From Streptomyces sp. RP5T (GTDB taxonomy: Bacteria > Actinomycetota > Actinomycetes > Streptomycetales > Streptomycetaceae): 44,979 nucleotides of DNA. Below the pieces are notes generated by a model, which made no database searches, had not been told where the DNA came from, and worked only from the letters and a program-made list of their open reading frames with translations. Shown piece by piece: positions 16,310 to 24,959 of this stretch. The position numbers and the translations under genes were made by a program. Position 1 is the stretch's first letter; each line of letters starts with the position of its first letter. The DNA lies in the NCBI RefSeq assembly GCF_003933965.1, contig NZ_RSAJ01000009.1, positions 1-44,979 on the forward strand, given 5' to 3'.

Positions 16310-17761
16310 TCAGTCCCCGGTGAGACGGGCCTGCGCCGCGCGCCAGTGCCCGGGGTCGCCCCGGGGCTCGTAGCGTGTCAGCGGCTGGGTCCGGGTGAGC
16401 AGGTCACGGCCGCCCGCGAGGTCGCCGACGAGCCCGTGGGCCCGCGCCTGGACCAGGACGTTCCCGAGCGCGGCCGCCTCGGTCGGCCCCGCCACCACCG
16501 GCAGCCCGCAGGCGTCGGCGGTGAGCTGGCAGAGCAGGGCGTTGCGGGTCCCGCCGCCGACGACGTGCACGACGTCCACCGGGTGGTCGGCCAGCCGCTG
16601 CGCCTCCTCGACGGCCTTGCGGTGGGCGAGGGCCAGCGAGTCGAGGATGCAGCGGGTGACCTCGGCGGGCGAGACGGGCACCGGCTGCCCCGAGGCGCGG
16701 CACGCCTCGGCGATCCGCTCCGGCATCCGGCCCGGCGCGAGGAAGCCCGCGTCCCCGGCGTCCACCACCGACCGCAGCGCCGGCACCTCGGCCGCCTCCC
16801 GCAGCAGTTCGCCCAGATCCGGGTCGCCCCAGGCCCGTACGCACTCCTGGAGCAGCCACAGCCCCATGATGTTCCGCAGGTACCGGACCGTGCCGTCGAG
16901 CCCCAGTTCGTTGGTGAAGTTGGCGGCCCGGCTCTCCTCCGTCAGCACCGGCGCGGCCAGCTCCAGGCCCGCCAGGGACCAGGTGCCGGTGCAGATGTAG
17001 GCGAACCGCTCGCCGGACGCGGGCACGGCGGCCACCGCGGAGGCGGTGTCGTGCGAGCCCACGGCCGTCACCGGCACGGGCCCGGTGAGCCCGGTCTCCT
17101 CCAGCACCTCGGGCCGCAGCACACCGGCCGCGTCACCGGGCTGCCTCAGCGGCGCGAACAACCCCAGGTCGATGCCCAGCCGCTCCGCGGTGTCGTACGA
17201 CCAGCCGCGGGTCCGGGGATCGATCAGCTGGGTCGTCGAGGCGTTGGTCAGCTCGGTGCCCTGCTCGCCGGTCAGCCAGTAGGTGAGCAGATCGGGGATC
17301 AGCAACAGCCGCCGAGCGCCCGTGCGTTCCTCGGCCACCAGCTGGTACAGGGTGTTGAAGGGCGCGTACTGCAGCCCGGTCGCCGCGTAGAGCTCGGACG
17401 CGGGCACGGTCGCCCACACCTTCTGCGCGATCCCCTCGGTCCGGGAGTCCCGGTAGTGCACCGGGTTGCCCAGCAGGGCCCCGTCGGCGTCCAGCAGGCC
17501 GTAGTCCACGGCCCAGCTGTCGATGCCGACGGAGTCGAGTCCTCCACCGCGGTGGGCACCGGCCGCCCGCAGCCCGTCCAGGACACCGCCGTACAGCGCG
17601 AGGACGTCCCAGCGCAGGCCCTCGGGAATCCGCACCGGCCGGTTCACGAACCGGTGCGCCTCGGACAGCTCCAGGCTGTCCGGGCCGACACGGCCGACCA
17701 TGACACGTCCGCTGGACGCGCCGAGGTCGACCGCGGCGTACGACTTCACGGACGCGCTCAT
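16310..17761 (-). CDS. rhaB: Rhamnulokinase
   Basis: FGGY-family sugar kinase of 483 aa that phosphorylates L-rhamnulose to L-rhamnulose 1-phosphate. The N-terminal phosphate loop is AAVDLGASSGRVMVG (residues 9-23), the mid-protein VGSHDTASAVAAVP carries the likely catalytic Asp, and GGGTRNALLCQL plus GPTEAAALGN form the ATP-binding part of domain II. The DLGASSGR form is characteristic of RhaB rather than xylulokinase. ATG 17761 overlaps the TGA of rhaEW (ATGA), giving coupled translation. Confidence 0.95.
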   Translation of the reverse strand: MSASVKSYAAVDLGASSGRVMVGRVGPDSLELSEAHRFVNRPVRIPEGLRWDVLALYGGVLDGLRAAGAHRGGGLDSVGIDSWAVDYGLLDADGALLGNPVHYRDSRTEGIAQKVWATVPASELYAATGLQYAPFNTLYQLVAEERTGARRLLLIPDLLTYWLTGEQGTELTNASTTQLIDPRTRGWSYDTAERLGIDLGLFAPLRQPGDAAGVLRPEVLEETGLTGPVPVTAVGSHDTASAVAAVPASGERFAYICTGTWSLAGLELAAPVLTEESRAANFTNELGLDGTVRYLRNIMGLWLLQECVRAWGDPDLGELLREAAEVPALRSVVDAGDAGFLAPGRMPERIAEACRASGQPVPVSPAEVTRCILDSLALAHRKAVEEAQRLADHPVDVVHVVGGGTRNALLCQLTADACGLPVVAGPTEAAALGNVLVQARAHGLVGDLAGGRDLLTRTQPLTRYEPRGDPGHWRAAQARLTGD

Positions 17762-19797
17762 CGCAGGAAGGCGGCCGCGACGCCGGCGTCGACCGGGACG
17801 TGCAGCCCGGTGGTGTGCGTCAGCTCCCCGCCGGTCAGCGCGAACACGGCGTTCGCCACGTGCTCGGGGAGCACCTCGCGCTTGAGGATGGTCCGCTGGG
17901 CGTAGAACTCGCCCAGCTTCTCCTCCTCCACGCCGTACACGGCCGCCCGCTGGGCGCCCCAGCCGCCGGCGAAGATGCCCGAACCGCGCACCACGCCGTC
18001 CGGGTTGACGCCGTTGACGCGGACGCCGTGCTCGCCCAGCTCGGCGGCGAGCAGCCGCACCTGGTGGGCCTGGTCGGCCTTGGTGGCGGAGTAGGCGATG
18101 TTGTTGGGGCCCGCGAACACGGCGTTCTTGGAGGCGATGTAGACGATGTCGCCGCCCAGCTTCTGAGCGATCATGACCCGCGCCGCCTCACGGGACACCA
18201 GGAAGGAACCGCGCGCCATGATGTCGTGCTGGAGGTCCCAGTCCTTGGCGGAGGTCTCCAGGAGCGGCTTGGAGATGGAGATGCCGGCGTTGTTGACGAC
18301 GAGGTCCACCCCGCCGAAGGCGAGCAGGGCGGCCTTGAAGGCCGAGGCGATCTGCTGCTCGTCGGTGACGTCCACCGTCACGGCGACGGCCTTGTCCGAC
18401 CCGCCCAGCTCCTTCGCGACCGCGGCCGCGTTCTCGCCGTCGAGGTCGGCGACGACGACACACGCGCCCTCGGCGACCAGCCGCTGCGCGATGGCCTTCC
18501 CGATCCCGCTGCCGGCCCCGGTCACGAGCGCGACCCGCGTCGCGAGCGGCTTGGGCTTCGGCATCCGCTGGAGCTTGGCCTCCTCAAGGGCCCAGTACTC
18601 GATGCGGAACTTCTCGGACTCCTCGATCGGCGCGTACGACGAGACGGCCTCGGCGCCCCGCATCACGTTGATCGCGTTGACGTAGAACTCCCCGGCGACC
18701 CGGGCGGTCTGCTTGTCCTTGCCGAAGGAGAACATGCCGACACCCGGGATGAGCACGATCGCCGGGTCGGCGCCGCGCATCGCGGGGGAGTCGGGCAGGG
18801 CGTGCCGCCGGTAGTAGGCGGCGTACTCGTCGCGGTACTCCGTGTGCAGTTCGCCGAGCCGCGCGACGGCCTCCTCCAGCGGAGCCGTCGGCGGCAGGTC
18901 CAGGACGAGGGGCCGCACCTTGGTCCGCAGGAAGTGGTCGGGGCAGGAGGTGCCGAGGGCGGCGAGGCGCGGGTGCTCGGCGCGGGCCAGGAAGTCCAGC
19001 ACGGGCTCGGTATCGTTGAAGTGCCCGACCTGCGGCTTGTCCTGGGACGCGATCGCGCGGACGTACGGCGCGAGGGCGGCCGCGCGCTCCTTCCGCTCGG
19101 CCTCGCCGAGTGCGCCGTACCCCTCGACGACGGGTCCGAAGGGCTCGGCCTTGCCGCGTTCCTCCAGGAACTTCTCGGCGGTGCGGATGATGTGCAGCGA
19201 GTTCTTCTCGCACTCCTCGGCCGTGTCGCCCCAGGCGGTGATGCCGTGCCCGCCGAGGACGACCCCGATCGCCTGCGGGTTGGCCGCCTTGATGGCGGCG
19301 ATGTCCAGTCCCAGCTGGAAGCCGGGCCGCCGCCACGGCACCCAGGCGACGGTGTCCCCGAAGCACTCGGCGGTCAGCTTCTCCCCGTCGGCGGCACAGG
19401 CGAGCGCGATCCCGGAGTCCGGGTGCAGGTGGTCGACGTGCGCGGCCTCCACCAGTCCGTGCATCGCGGTGTCGATGGAAGGAGCCGCGCCCCCCTTGCC
19501 GTGCAGGCAGTAGTCGAACGCGGCGACCATCTCGTCCTCGCGCTCCACCCCCGGGTAGACGTCGACGAGCGCCCGCATCCGGTCGAGCCGCAGCACGGCG
19601 AGCCCGGCCTCGGTCAGCGTCCCGAGGTCGCCCCCGGACCCCTTGACCCACATCAGCTCCACGTCACCCCCGGTGACGGGATCGGTGTCGGTGCCCTTGG
19701 CGGAGGCGTTGCCCCCGGCGTAGTTGGTGTTACGGGGATCGGAGCCGAGCCGACGGGAACGGGCGAGGAGGGCGGCGGCTTCGGGGTGGGGTGCCAT
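17758..19797 (-). CDS. rhaEW: Bifunctional rhamnulose-1-P aldolase / lactaldehyde dehydrogenase
   Basis: Fusion of two enzymes in 679 aa. The N-terminal class II aldolase domain (about 1-410) has zinc-ligand candidates H123 and H125 in VDHLHPDSG and H184 in GGHG; it splits L-rhamnulose 1-phosphate into DHAP and L-lactaldehyde. The C-terminal SDR (about 420-679) has TGAGSGIG (426-433), NNAG (502-505) and the S556/Y569/K573 triad, and oxidises lactaldehyde to L-lactate. This arrangement matches the RhaEW family known from other bacteria. ATG 19797 follows AAGGAA at about 10 nt. The stop overlaps the rhaB start. The product L-lactate feeds LutABC encoded downstream. Confidence 0.94.
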   Translation of the reverse strand: MAPHPEAAALLARSRRLGSDPRNTNYAGGNASAKGTDTDPVTGGDVELMWVKGSGGDLGTLTEAGLAVLRLDRMRALVDVYPGVEREDEMVAAFDYCLHGKGGAAPSIDTAMHGLVEAAHVDHLHPDSGIALACAADGEKLTAECFGDTVAWVPWRRPGFQLGLDIAAIKAANPQAIGVVLGGHGITAWGDTAEECEKNSLHIIRTAEKFLEERGKAEPFGPVVEGYGALGEAERKERAAALAPYVRAIASQDKPQVGHFNDTEPVLDFLARAEHPRLAALGTSCPDHFLRTKVRPLVLDLPPTAPLEEAVARLGELHTEYRDEYAAYYRRHALPDSPAMRGADPAIVLIPGVGMFSFGKDKQTARVAGEFYVNAINVMRGAEAVSSYAPIEESEKFRIEYWALEEAKLQRMPKPKPLATRVALVTGAGSGIGKAIAQRLVAEGACVVVADLDGENAAAVAKELGGSDKAVAVTVDVTDEQQIASAFKAALLAFGGVDLVVNNAGISISKPLLETSAKDWDLQHDIMARGSFLVSREAARVMIAQKLGGDIVYIASKNAVFAGPNNIAYSATKADQAHQVRLLAAELGEHGVRVNGVNPDGVVRGSGIFAGGWGAQRAAVYGVEEEKLGEFYAQRTILKREVLPEHVANAVFALTGGELTHTTGLHVPVDAGVAAAFLR

Positions 19798-19837
19798 GAC
19801 TTTCGGTTCCTTACGTGAGAAAGGGCGGGATCTCGCT

Positions 19838-19881
19838 TTTAGGGGCGCGGGGAACTGCGCGACCGGCCACGGACGGCCGGC
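19838..19881 (-). repeat. Dispersed Streptomyces intergenic element
   Basis: The stretch starting TTTAGGGGCGCGGGGAACTG in the 114-bp rhaI-rhaEW gap matches an intergenic sequence I recall from many Streptomyces chromosomes. Two short stems are possible: GCGC/GCGC around GGGGAACT, and CCGGCC (19863-19868) with GGCCGG (19875-19880). Strand is uncertain; the usual written form is the plus strand here. It may be an RNA structure, a processing or attenuation site inside the operon, or a mobile palindromic repeat. Confidence 0.5.
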
Positions 19882-19911
19882 AGCCCGCAGACTTCAGAAC
19901 GAGGCAGACGC

Positions 19912-21072
19912 TCACGCCCCCCAACCGGCCTGCTCCCCACCAACCCGCGAGGCCACGATCTTCTCGGCCCACCCGGACCGCTTGTACGCGGCGATGGGGT
20001 TCGCGTCGAGCCCCGTCTCCTCGCGCACCTCGGCGAGCAGCGGCCGCACATCGGTGTTGTACGCGTCCATCAGCACGGCGTTCGCCTCCAGCACATCCCC
20101 CTCGCGCTGGGCCACGGCAAGAGCGTCCCGGTCGACCAGCAGCGCCTTCGCGGTCGCCTCCTGGACGTTCATGACGGAACGGATGATCGCCGGGATCTTC
20201 GCCTCGATGTTGTGGCACTGGTCGAGCATGAAGGCGACGTCGGGCGTGAAGCCGCCGCCGCGGATGACCTCGTACATGATCCTGAACAGCTGGAAGGGGT
20301 CGGCCGCCCCCACCATGAGGTCGTCGTCGGCGTAGAAGCGCGAGTTGAAGTCGAACCCGCCGAGCTTCCCCTCGCGCAGCAGCGTGGCGACGATGAACTC
20401 GATGTTGGTGCCGGGCGCGTGGTGACCGGTGTCCACGACGACCTGCGCCTTGGGCCCGAGCTTCAGGCAGTGCGCGTACGCCGTGCCCCAGTCCGGCACG
20501 TCCGTGGAGTAGAACGCCGGCTCGAAGAACTTGTACTCCAGCAGCATCCGCTGCCCGTCACCCAGCCGGTCGTACACCTCGGAGAGGCCCTCGGCCAGCC
20601 GGTCCTGGCGGGCCCGCAGATCGTCCTGACCGGGATAGTTCGTACCGTCGGCGAACCACAGCTTCAGGTCCTGGGAGCCGGTCGCGTCCATGATGTCGAC
20701 GCACTCCAGCAGATGGTCGAGCGCCTTGCGCCGCACCGAGGCGTCCGGATGGCAGATGCTGCCCAGCTTGTAGTCGTCGTCCTGGAAGGTGTTGGAGTTG
20801 ATGGCGCCCAGCCTCACGCCCCGCTCCTCGGCGAACTTCGCCAGCGCGGCGTAGTCCTCGACCTTGTCCCACGGGATGTGCAGGGCGACGGTCGGGGCCA
20901 CCCCGGTGAACGCGTGGACCTGCGCCGCGTCCTCCAGTTTCTCCTGCGGGGTACGCGGTACGCCCTGCTGGGCGAACACCTTGAAGCGGGTTCCCGAGTT
21001 CCCGTACGCCCACGACGGCGTCTCGACGGCCTGGGTCTTGAGAGCGGCCTTCACCGCGGCGAGCTCGGTCAC
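19912..21072 (-). CDS. rhaI: L-rhamnose isomerase (Pseudomonas/actinobacterial type)
   Basis: Converts L-rhamnose to L-rhamnulose. The 386-aa protein has the xylose-isomerase-like TIM barrel with metal-site motifs [43 protein letters not shown] and [12 protein letters not shown]. It resembles the P. stutzeri-type RhaI rather than E. coli RhaA. The start is GTG 21072 with AGGAG seven bases upstream. It is the first gene of the minus-strand run rhaI-rhaEW-rhaB-lutABC, behind a near-consensus promoter with a LacI-type operator at the transcription start. Confidence 0.95.
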   Translation of the reverse strand: MTELAAVKAALKTQAVETPSWAYGNSGTRFKVFAQQGVPRTPQEKLEDAAQVHAFTGVAPTVALHIPWDKVEDYAALAKFAEERGVRLGAINSNTFQDDDYKLGSICHPDASVRRKALDHLLECVDIMDATGSQDLKLWFADGTNYPGQDDLRARQDRLAEGLSEVYDRLGDGQRMLLEYKFFEPAFYSTDVPDWGTAYAHCLKLGPKAQVVVDTGHHAPGTNIEFIVATLLREGKLGGFDFNSRFYADDDLMVGAADPFQLFRIMYEVIRGGGFTPDVAFMLDQCHNIEAKIPAIIRSVMNVQEATAKALLVDRDALAVAQREGDVLEANAVLMDAYNTDVRPLLAEVREETGLDANPIAAYKRSGWAEKIVASRVGGEQAGWGA

Positions 21073-21123
21073 TTGAGGGCTCCTGTGACGTCGGGTCTTG
21101 AGGGCTTCCGAACTGCTTCACTG

Positions 21124-21135
21124 TGAAACGATTCA
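21124..21135. promoter_or_regulatory. Putative rhamnose-regulon operator (rhaI)
   Basis: Read on the minus strand the site is TGAATCGTTTCA, a near-palindrome with a central CG, beginning 8 nt after the -10 box of the rhaI promoter, that is, covering the transcription start. Confidence 0.65.
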
Positions 21136-21142
21136 AGACGCG

Positions 21143-21171
21143 AAAGTATGGGGACCTCGCGGGGGTGTCAA
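21143..21171 (-). promoter_or_regulatory. Promoter of the rhaI-rhaEW-rhaB-lutABC operon
   Basis: Perfect -35 TTGACA (21171-21166) and -10 TACTTT (21148-21143) with 17-bp spacing. This is the strongest promoter match found in the window. The predicted start is near 21136, inside or beside the operator. Confidence 0.75.
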
Positions 21172-21220
21172 CCCCTGCGGCCAAGGCTGTTGCTCGTGAC
21201 CCGGCTGTGACCTGAGTTCA

Positions 21221-21235
21221 TCGAAAGTTTTTCGA
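21221..21235. promoter_or_regulatory. Palindrome between the two rha promoters
   Basis: TCGAAA-GTT-TTTCGA is a perfect inverted repeat with a 3-bp centre, lying between the divergent rhaI and rhaT promoters, about 11 bp upstream of the rhaT -35 box. It differs from the TGAAWCS-type sites, so a second regulator or activator is possible. Confidence 0.4.
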
Positions 21236-21245
21236 CACGAACCCA

Positions 21246-21275
21246 TTGACGTGACATGCGCTCCATGCCTAACGT
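21246..21275 (+). promoter_or_regulatory. Promoter of the rhaTPQSM operon
   Basis: TTGACG (21246-21251) and TAACGT (21270-21275) with 18-bp spacing. The predicted start is near 21282, just before the TGAAACCTTTCA palindrome. Confidence 0.6.
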
Positions 21276-21289
21276 CCCGGCAACCAAGT

Positions 21290-21301
21290 TGAAACCTTTC
21301 A
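21290..21301. promoter_or_regulatory. Putative rhamnose-regulon operator (rhaT)
   Basis: TGAAACCTTTCA has perfect 5-bp arms TGAAA/TTTCA. It lies 15 nt downstream of the -10 box and 45 nt before the start codon, a roadblock position for a repressor. Confidence 0.55.
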
Positions 21302-21346
21302 CGACGCCGTGAGGGCCGTCCCGCCGGCGTCGTCGAGGAGCCTCCA

Positions 21347-22864
21347 ATGACCCACCCGTCCACCACGGGTCCGGCCCCGGTTCTCGCGCTCAGGGACATC
21401 TCCAAGTCCTTCGGCGCGGTTCGCGCCCTGCGGGACGTCTCCCTGGAGCTGTATCCCGGGGAGGTGCACGCCCTCGCCGGCGAGAACGGCGCGGGCAAGT
21501 CCACCCTCATCAAGACCCTCGCGGGAGTGCACCGGCCGGACACCGGCCAGGTACTGCTCGACGGCGAGCCGGTCGTCTTCCACGGTCCCGGCGACGCACG
21601 CGACGCCGGTATCGCCGTGATCTACCAGGAGCCCACGCTCTTTCCCGACCTGTCGATCGCCGAGAACATCTTCATGGGCCGCCAGCCCCGGCGCGCTCTC
21701 GGCCGGATCGACCACAAGGCCACCCACTCCGCGACCCTCGCCCTGATGCAGCGTCTCGGCGTCGAGCTCGACCCCGACCGACCGGCGCGCGGCCTGTCCA
21801 TCGCCGACCAGCAGATCGTCGAGATCGCCAAGGCGCTGTCCTTCGAGGCCCGCGTCCTGATCATGGACGAGCCCACGGCGGCCCTGACCGGCAGCGAGGT
21901 GGCCCGCCTCTTCGGCGTCGTCAAGGCGCTGCGCGAGCAGGGTGCCGCGGTGCTGTTCATCTCGCACCGGCTGGAGGAGATCTTCCAGATCTGCCGGACG
22001 GTCACCACCCTGCGCGACGGCGCCTGGATCTCCAGCGAGCCCATCGAGGGCATGACCGAGGACGACCTGGTCCGCCGCATGGTCGGCCGTGACCTCGAAG
22101 AGCTCTACCCCAAGCAGGACGTGCGTCCCGGAGAGGTCGCGCTCACGGTGAGCCGGCTGACGCGGGAAGGCGTCTTCACCGACGTCTCGTTCGAGGTCAG
22201 GCGAGGCGAGATCGTCGGTCTGGCGGGACTCGTCGGAGCGGGCCGTACCGAGGTCGCCCGGGCCGTGTTCGGCATCGACCGCTGGGACGCGGGCGAGGTC
22301 TCCGTGGACGGCCGGGCGCTGGTCAACGGCGCCCCCTCCACCGCGATGGCCGCGGGCCTCGCCCTGGTCCCCGAGGACCGGCGCGCCCAGGGCCTCGTGA
22401 TGGACATGTCTATCGAGCGCAACATCGGTCTCACCGGCCTGCGCACGACCGTCAAGGCGGGCCTGATGGACCGCGGCGCCGAACGCAGCCGGTCCCTCGA
22501 CTGGGCCGTCAAGCTCCAGGTGAAGTACGCCCGGATCGCCGACACCGTCAACACGCTGTCGGGCGGCAACCAGCAGAAGGTCGTCCTCGCCAAGTGGCTG
22601 GCCACCGGCCCCAAGGTGCTCATCGTCGACGAGCCGACCCGCGGCATCGACGTCGGCACCAAGGCCGAGGTGCACCGGCTGCTCAGCGAGCTGGCCGCCG
22701 ACGGGGTGGCCATCTTGATGATCTCCTCCGACCTGCCCGAGATCCTCGGCATGGCCGACCGCGTGCTCGTGATGCACGAGGGCCGCCTGACCGCCGAGAT
22801 CCCGCGCTCCGACGCCACCGAGGAAACCGTGATGGCCGCAGCCACCGGGAGGGCCGCCGCATGA
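21347..22864 (+). CDS. rhaT: Rhamnose ABC transporter ATPase
   Basis: Sugar-type ABC ATPase of 505 aa with two nucleotide-binding domains, as in RbsA/XylG. Domain 1 has Walker [13 protein letters not shown] near residue 45 and Walker [12 protein letters not shown]; domain 2 has the degenerate [12 protein letters not shown] and [15 protein letters not shown], then [14 protein letters not shown]. It energises uptake through the two permeases encoded next. ATG 21347 follows GAGGAG. The stop overlaps the rhaP start (ATGA). Rhamnose specificity is inferred from the neighbours rhaI, rhaM and the binding protein. Confidence 0.93.
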   Translation: MTHPSTTGPAPVLALRDISKSFGAVRALRDVSLELYPGEVHALAGENGAGKSTLIKTLAGVHRPDTGQVLLDGEPVVFHGPGDARDAGIAVIYQEPTLFPDLSIAENIFMGRQPRRALGRIDHKATHSATLALMQRLGVELDPDRPARGLSIADQQIVEIAKALSFEARVLIMDEPTAALTGSEVARLFGVVKALREQGAAVLFISHRLEEIFQICRTVTTLRDGAWISSEPIEGMTEDDLVRRMVGRDLEELYPKQDVRPGEVALTVSRLTREGVFTDVSFEVRRGEIVGLAGLVGAGRTEVARAVFGIDRWDAGEVSVDGRALVNGAPSTAMAAGLALVPEDRRAQGLVMDMSIERNIGLTGLRTTVKAGLMDRGAERSRSLDWAVKLQVKYARIADTVNTLSGGNQQKVVLAKWLATGPKVLIVDEPTRGIDVGTKAEVHRLLSELAADGVAILMISSDLPEILGMADRVLVMHEGRLTAEIPRSDATEETVMAAATGRAAA

Positions 22865-23901
22865 CGGTCACCACCCCTCAGCAGGCTCCTCCCGCCGAGG
22901 TGCCCAAGGCCGGTGCCACCCGGCTCGTCGACCGCGTCTTCAAGATGCGCGAGCTCGCCATCCTGGTCGTCTTCCTGGTGATGATCGTCGTCACCCAGAT
23001 CGGGAACAGCGACTTCCTCACCGAGCAGGGCATCAAGGACCTGCTGCTGAACGCCACGATCCTGGTGCTGGTCGCCACCGGCCAGTCGCTGGTCGTGATC
23101 ACGAGGAACGTCGACCTCTCGGTCGGCTCCACCCTCGGCATCAGCGCCTTCGCCGCCGGAACCTACCTCCAGGGCGGCGGCAACCCCGTCGTGGCGATCG
23201 TGCTCGCGGTCTTGATGGGCGTCGGCTTCGGCCTGCTCAACGGCCTGCTCGTCAGCCTCGGCCAGGTGCCCGCGCTGGTGGTCACCCTGGGCACGCTGTA
23301 CATCATCCGCGGCATCGACTCCATCTGGGTCGGCTCCCGGCAGATCACCGCGGCCGACCTCCCCGACAGCTTCGTGAACTTCGGATCCGGCGGAATCTCC
23401 GCGGTGCCCTGGCTGGCCATGATCGCGCTGGCGGTCCTCGTCGCCACCGCCTACTACCTCAAGCACTTCGGCAGCGGACGCGAGCTGTACGCGCTCGGCT
23501 CCAACCCCGAGGCCGCACGGCTCGCCGGCATCCCGGTGCGCAAGCGGATCCTGGCCGCGTACACCTTCTGCGGCGGCCTCGCGGGGCTTGCCGGCGCGAT
23601 GTACCTGGCCCGCTTCGGCAACGTCGACTCGGGCACCGGCACCGGCTACGAACTGACCGTCGTCAGCGCGGTCGTGGTCGGCGGTGTCGTCTTCACCGGC
23701 GGCTCCGGCAGCGTCTACGGCGCGGCCCTCGGCGCCCTGCTGCTGACCTCCATCAACAGCGTGCTGCCCGCCCTCGGCGTCAGCTCGGTGTGGGTGCTCG
23801 CCATCAACGGCATCCTGCTCATCCTCGCCATCGCGGTCGACCGGGTCGTCGCGCTGCGCGTGGCCTCCGCCCTGAAGAAGAGGAACGCCCGCCATGCCTG
23901 A
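22861..23901 (+). CDS. rhaP: Rhamnose ABC transporter permease 1
   Basis: BPD_transp_2-type sugar permease of 346 aa with about 8-10 membrane helices. The cytoplasmic loop [20 protein letters not shown] contacts the ATPase and is typical of RbsC-like permeases; [15 protein letters not shown] is another family mark. ATG 22861 overlaps the rhaT stop. It ends with the basic LKKRNARHA and overlaps the second permease by 8 bp, so the two probably form a heterodimeric channel. Confidence 0.92.
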   Translation: MTVTTPQQAPPAEVPKAGATRLVDRVFKMRELAILVVFLVMIVVTQIGNSDFLTEQGIKDLLLNATILVLVATGQSLVVITRNVDLSVGSTLGISAFAAGTYLQGGGNPVVAIVLAVLMGVGFGLLNGLLVSLGQVPALVVTLGTLYIIRGIDSIWVGSRQITAADLPDSFVNFGSGGISAVPWLAMIALAVLVATAYYLKHFGSGRELYALGSNPEAARLAGIPVRKRILAAYTFCGGLAGLAGAMYLARFGNVDSGTGTGYELTVVSAVVVGGVVFTGGSGSVYGAALGALLLTSINSVLPALGVSSVWVLAINGILLILAIAVDRVVALRVASALKKRNARHA

Positions 23902-24904
23902 CTCCCTCATGCGTGCGATCCGCTGGGACACGGTGGTCGGCGCACTCCTGATCGTGGTCCTGCTGCTGTCCTTCGGCACCGTCGACGGCTTCGGCAACGC
24001 GCTGAACCTGTCGTTCCTGATCGGCAACACCCTGCCGATCGCGCTGATCGCCCTGCCCATGACCATGCTCGTGGTCTCCGGCGAGATCGACCTCTCGGTC
24101 GCCTCCACCGCCGGCCTGTCCGGCGCGGTGATGGGCGCCCTGTGGAACCAGGGCCTGACGATCGAGATGATCATCCCGATCTGCCTGGTGCTCGGCGTGG
24201 TGTGCGGGCTGATCAACGGCCTGCTCGTCACACGGCTCGGCCTGCCCTCCCTCGCCGTCACCATCGGCACCCTCGCCGCCTACCGGGGCATCGCACAGAT
24301 CGTGCTCGGCTCCGACGCGGTGACCGACTTCCCGACCCAGTACCTGGACTTCGCGGCCGGGCGGATCGGGGACACCTTCGTCCCGCGGGCGTTCATCCCC
24401 TTCCTCGTCCTGCTCGTGATCGCCGTGGTCGTCCTGCACGCCACGCCGTTCGGGAGGTCGGTGTTCGCGACCGGCGCGAGCGAGGAGGCGGCGCGGTTCG
24501 CCGGCGTCCGCGTCAAGCGCCAGAAGCTCGTCCTGTTCACGGTGACGGGCCTGATGGCCTCCCTCACCGGCATCTTCTGGGCCCTGCACTACGCCAGCGC
24601 CCGCTACGACAATGCCACGGGACTCGAACTCTCCGTCGTGGCAGCCGTGTTGCTGGGCGGCATCGACTTCGACGGCGGCAAGGGCACGCTCGGCGGCGCG
24701 ATCGCGGGAGTCTTCCTCCTCGGCACGCTGCAGAACGTGATGAGCCTCCAGGACGTCTCCGCACAGTCCCAGATCGTCGTCACCGGCGTTCTGCTGGTCC
24801 TCTCCGTGCTCGGCCCGCGGGTCGCACGGCAGATCTCGGTTGCGAGGGCCGGCCGCCGAGCCGCCTCGACACCGGCGTCCAAGGCGCCCACCCCGGCCGG
24901 CTAG
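23894..24904 (+). CDS. rhaQ: Rhamnose ABC transporter permease 2
   Basis: Second BPD_transp_2 permease, 336 aa, with many membrane helices and the ATPase-contact loop ASEEAARFAGVRVKRQKL. MLVVSGEIDLSVASTAGLSG corresponds to the VDLSVGS motif of its partner. ATG 23894 lies inside the 3' end of rhaP (8-bp overlap), showing coupled translation. The gap to rhaS is 55 bp with no terminator seen. Confidence 0.92.
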   Translation: MPDSLMRAIRWDTVVGALLIVVLLLSFGTVDGFGNALNLSFLIGNTLPIALIALPMTMLVVSGEIDLSVASTAGLSGAVMGALWNQGLTIEMIIPICLVLGVVCGLINGLLVTRLGLPSLAVTIGTLAAYRGIAQIVLGSDAVTDFPTQYLDFAAGRIGDTFVPRAFIPFLVLLVIAVVVLHATPFGRSVFATGASEEAARFAGVRVKRQKLVLFTVTGLMASLTGIFWALHYASARYDNATGLELSVVAAVLLGGIDFDGGKGTLGGAIAGVFLLGTLQNVMSLQDVSAQSQIVVTGVLLVLSVLGPRVARQISVARAGRRAASTPASKAPTPAG

Positions 24905-24959
24905 GCCCGGGCGACCCAGGAAACCTCGTATCCGCTCACCCTCGTAAGGAAGATCCGTC

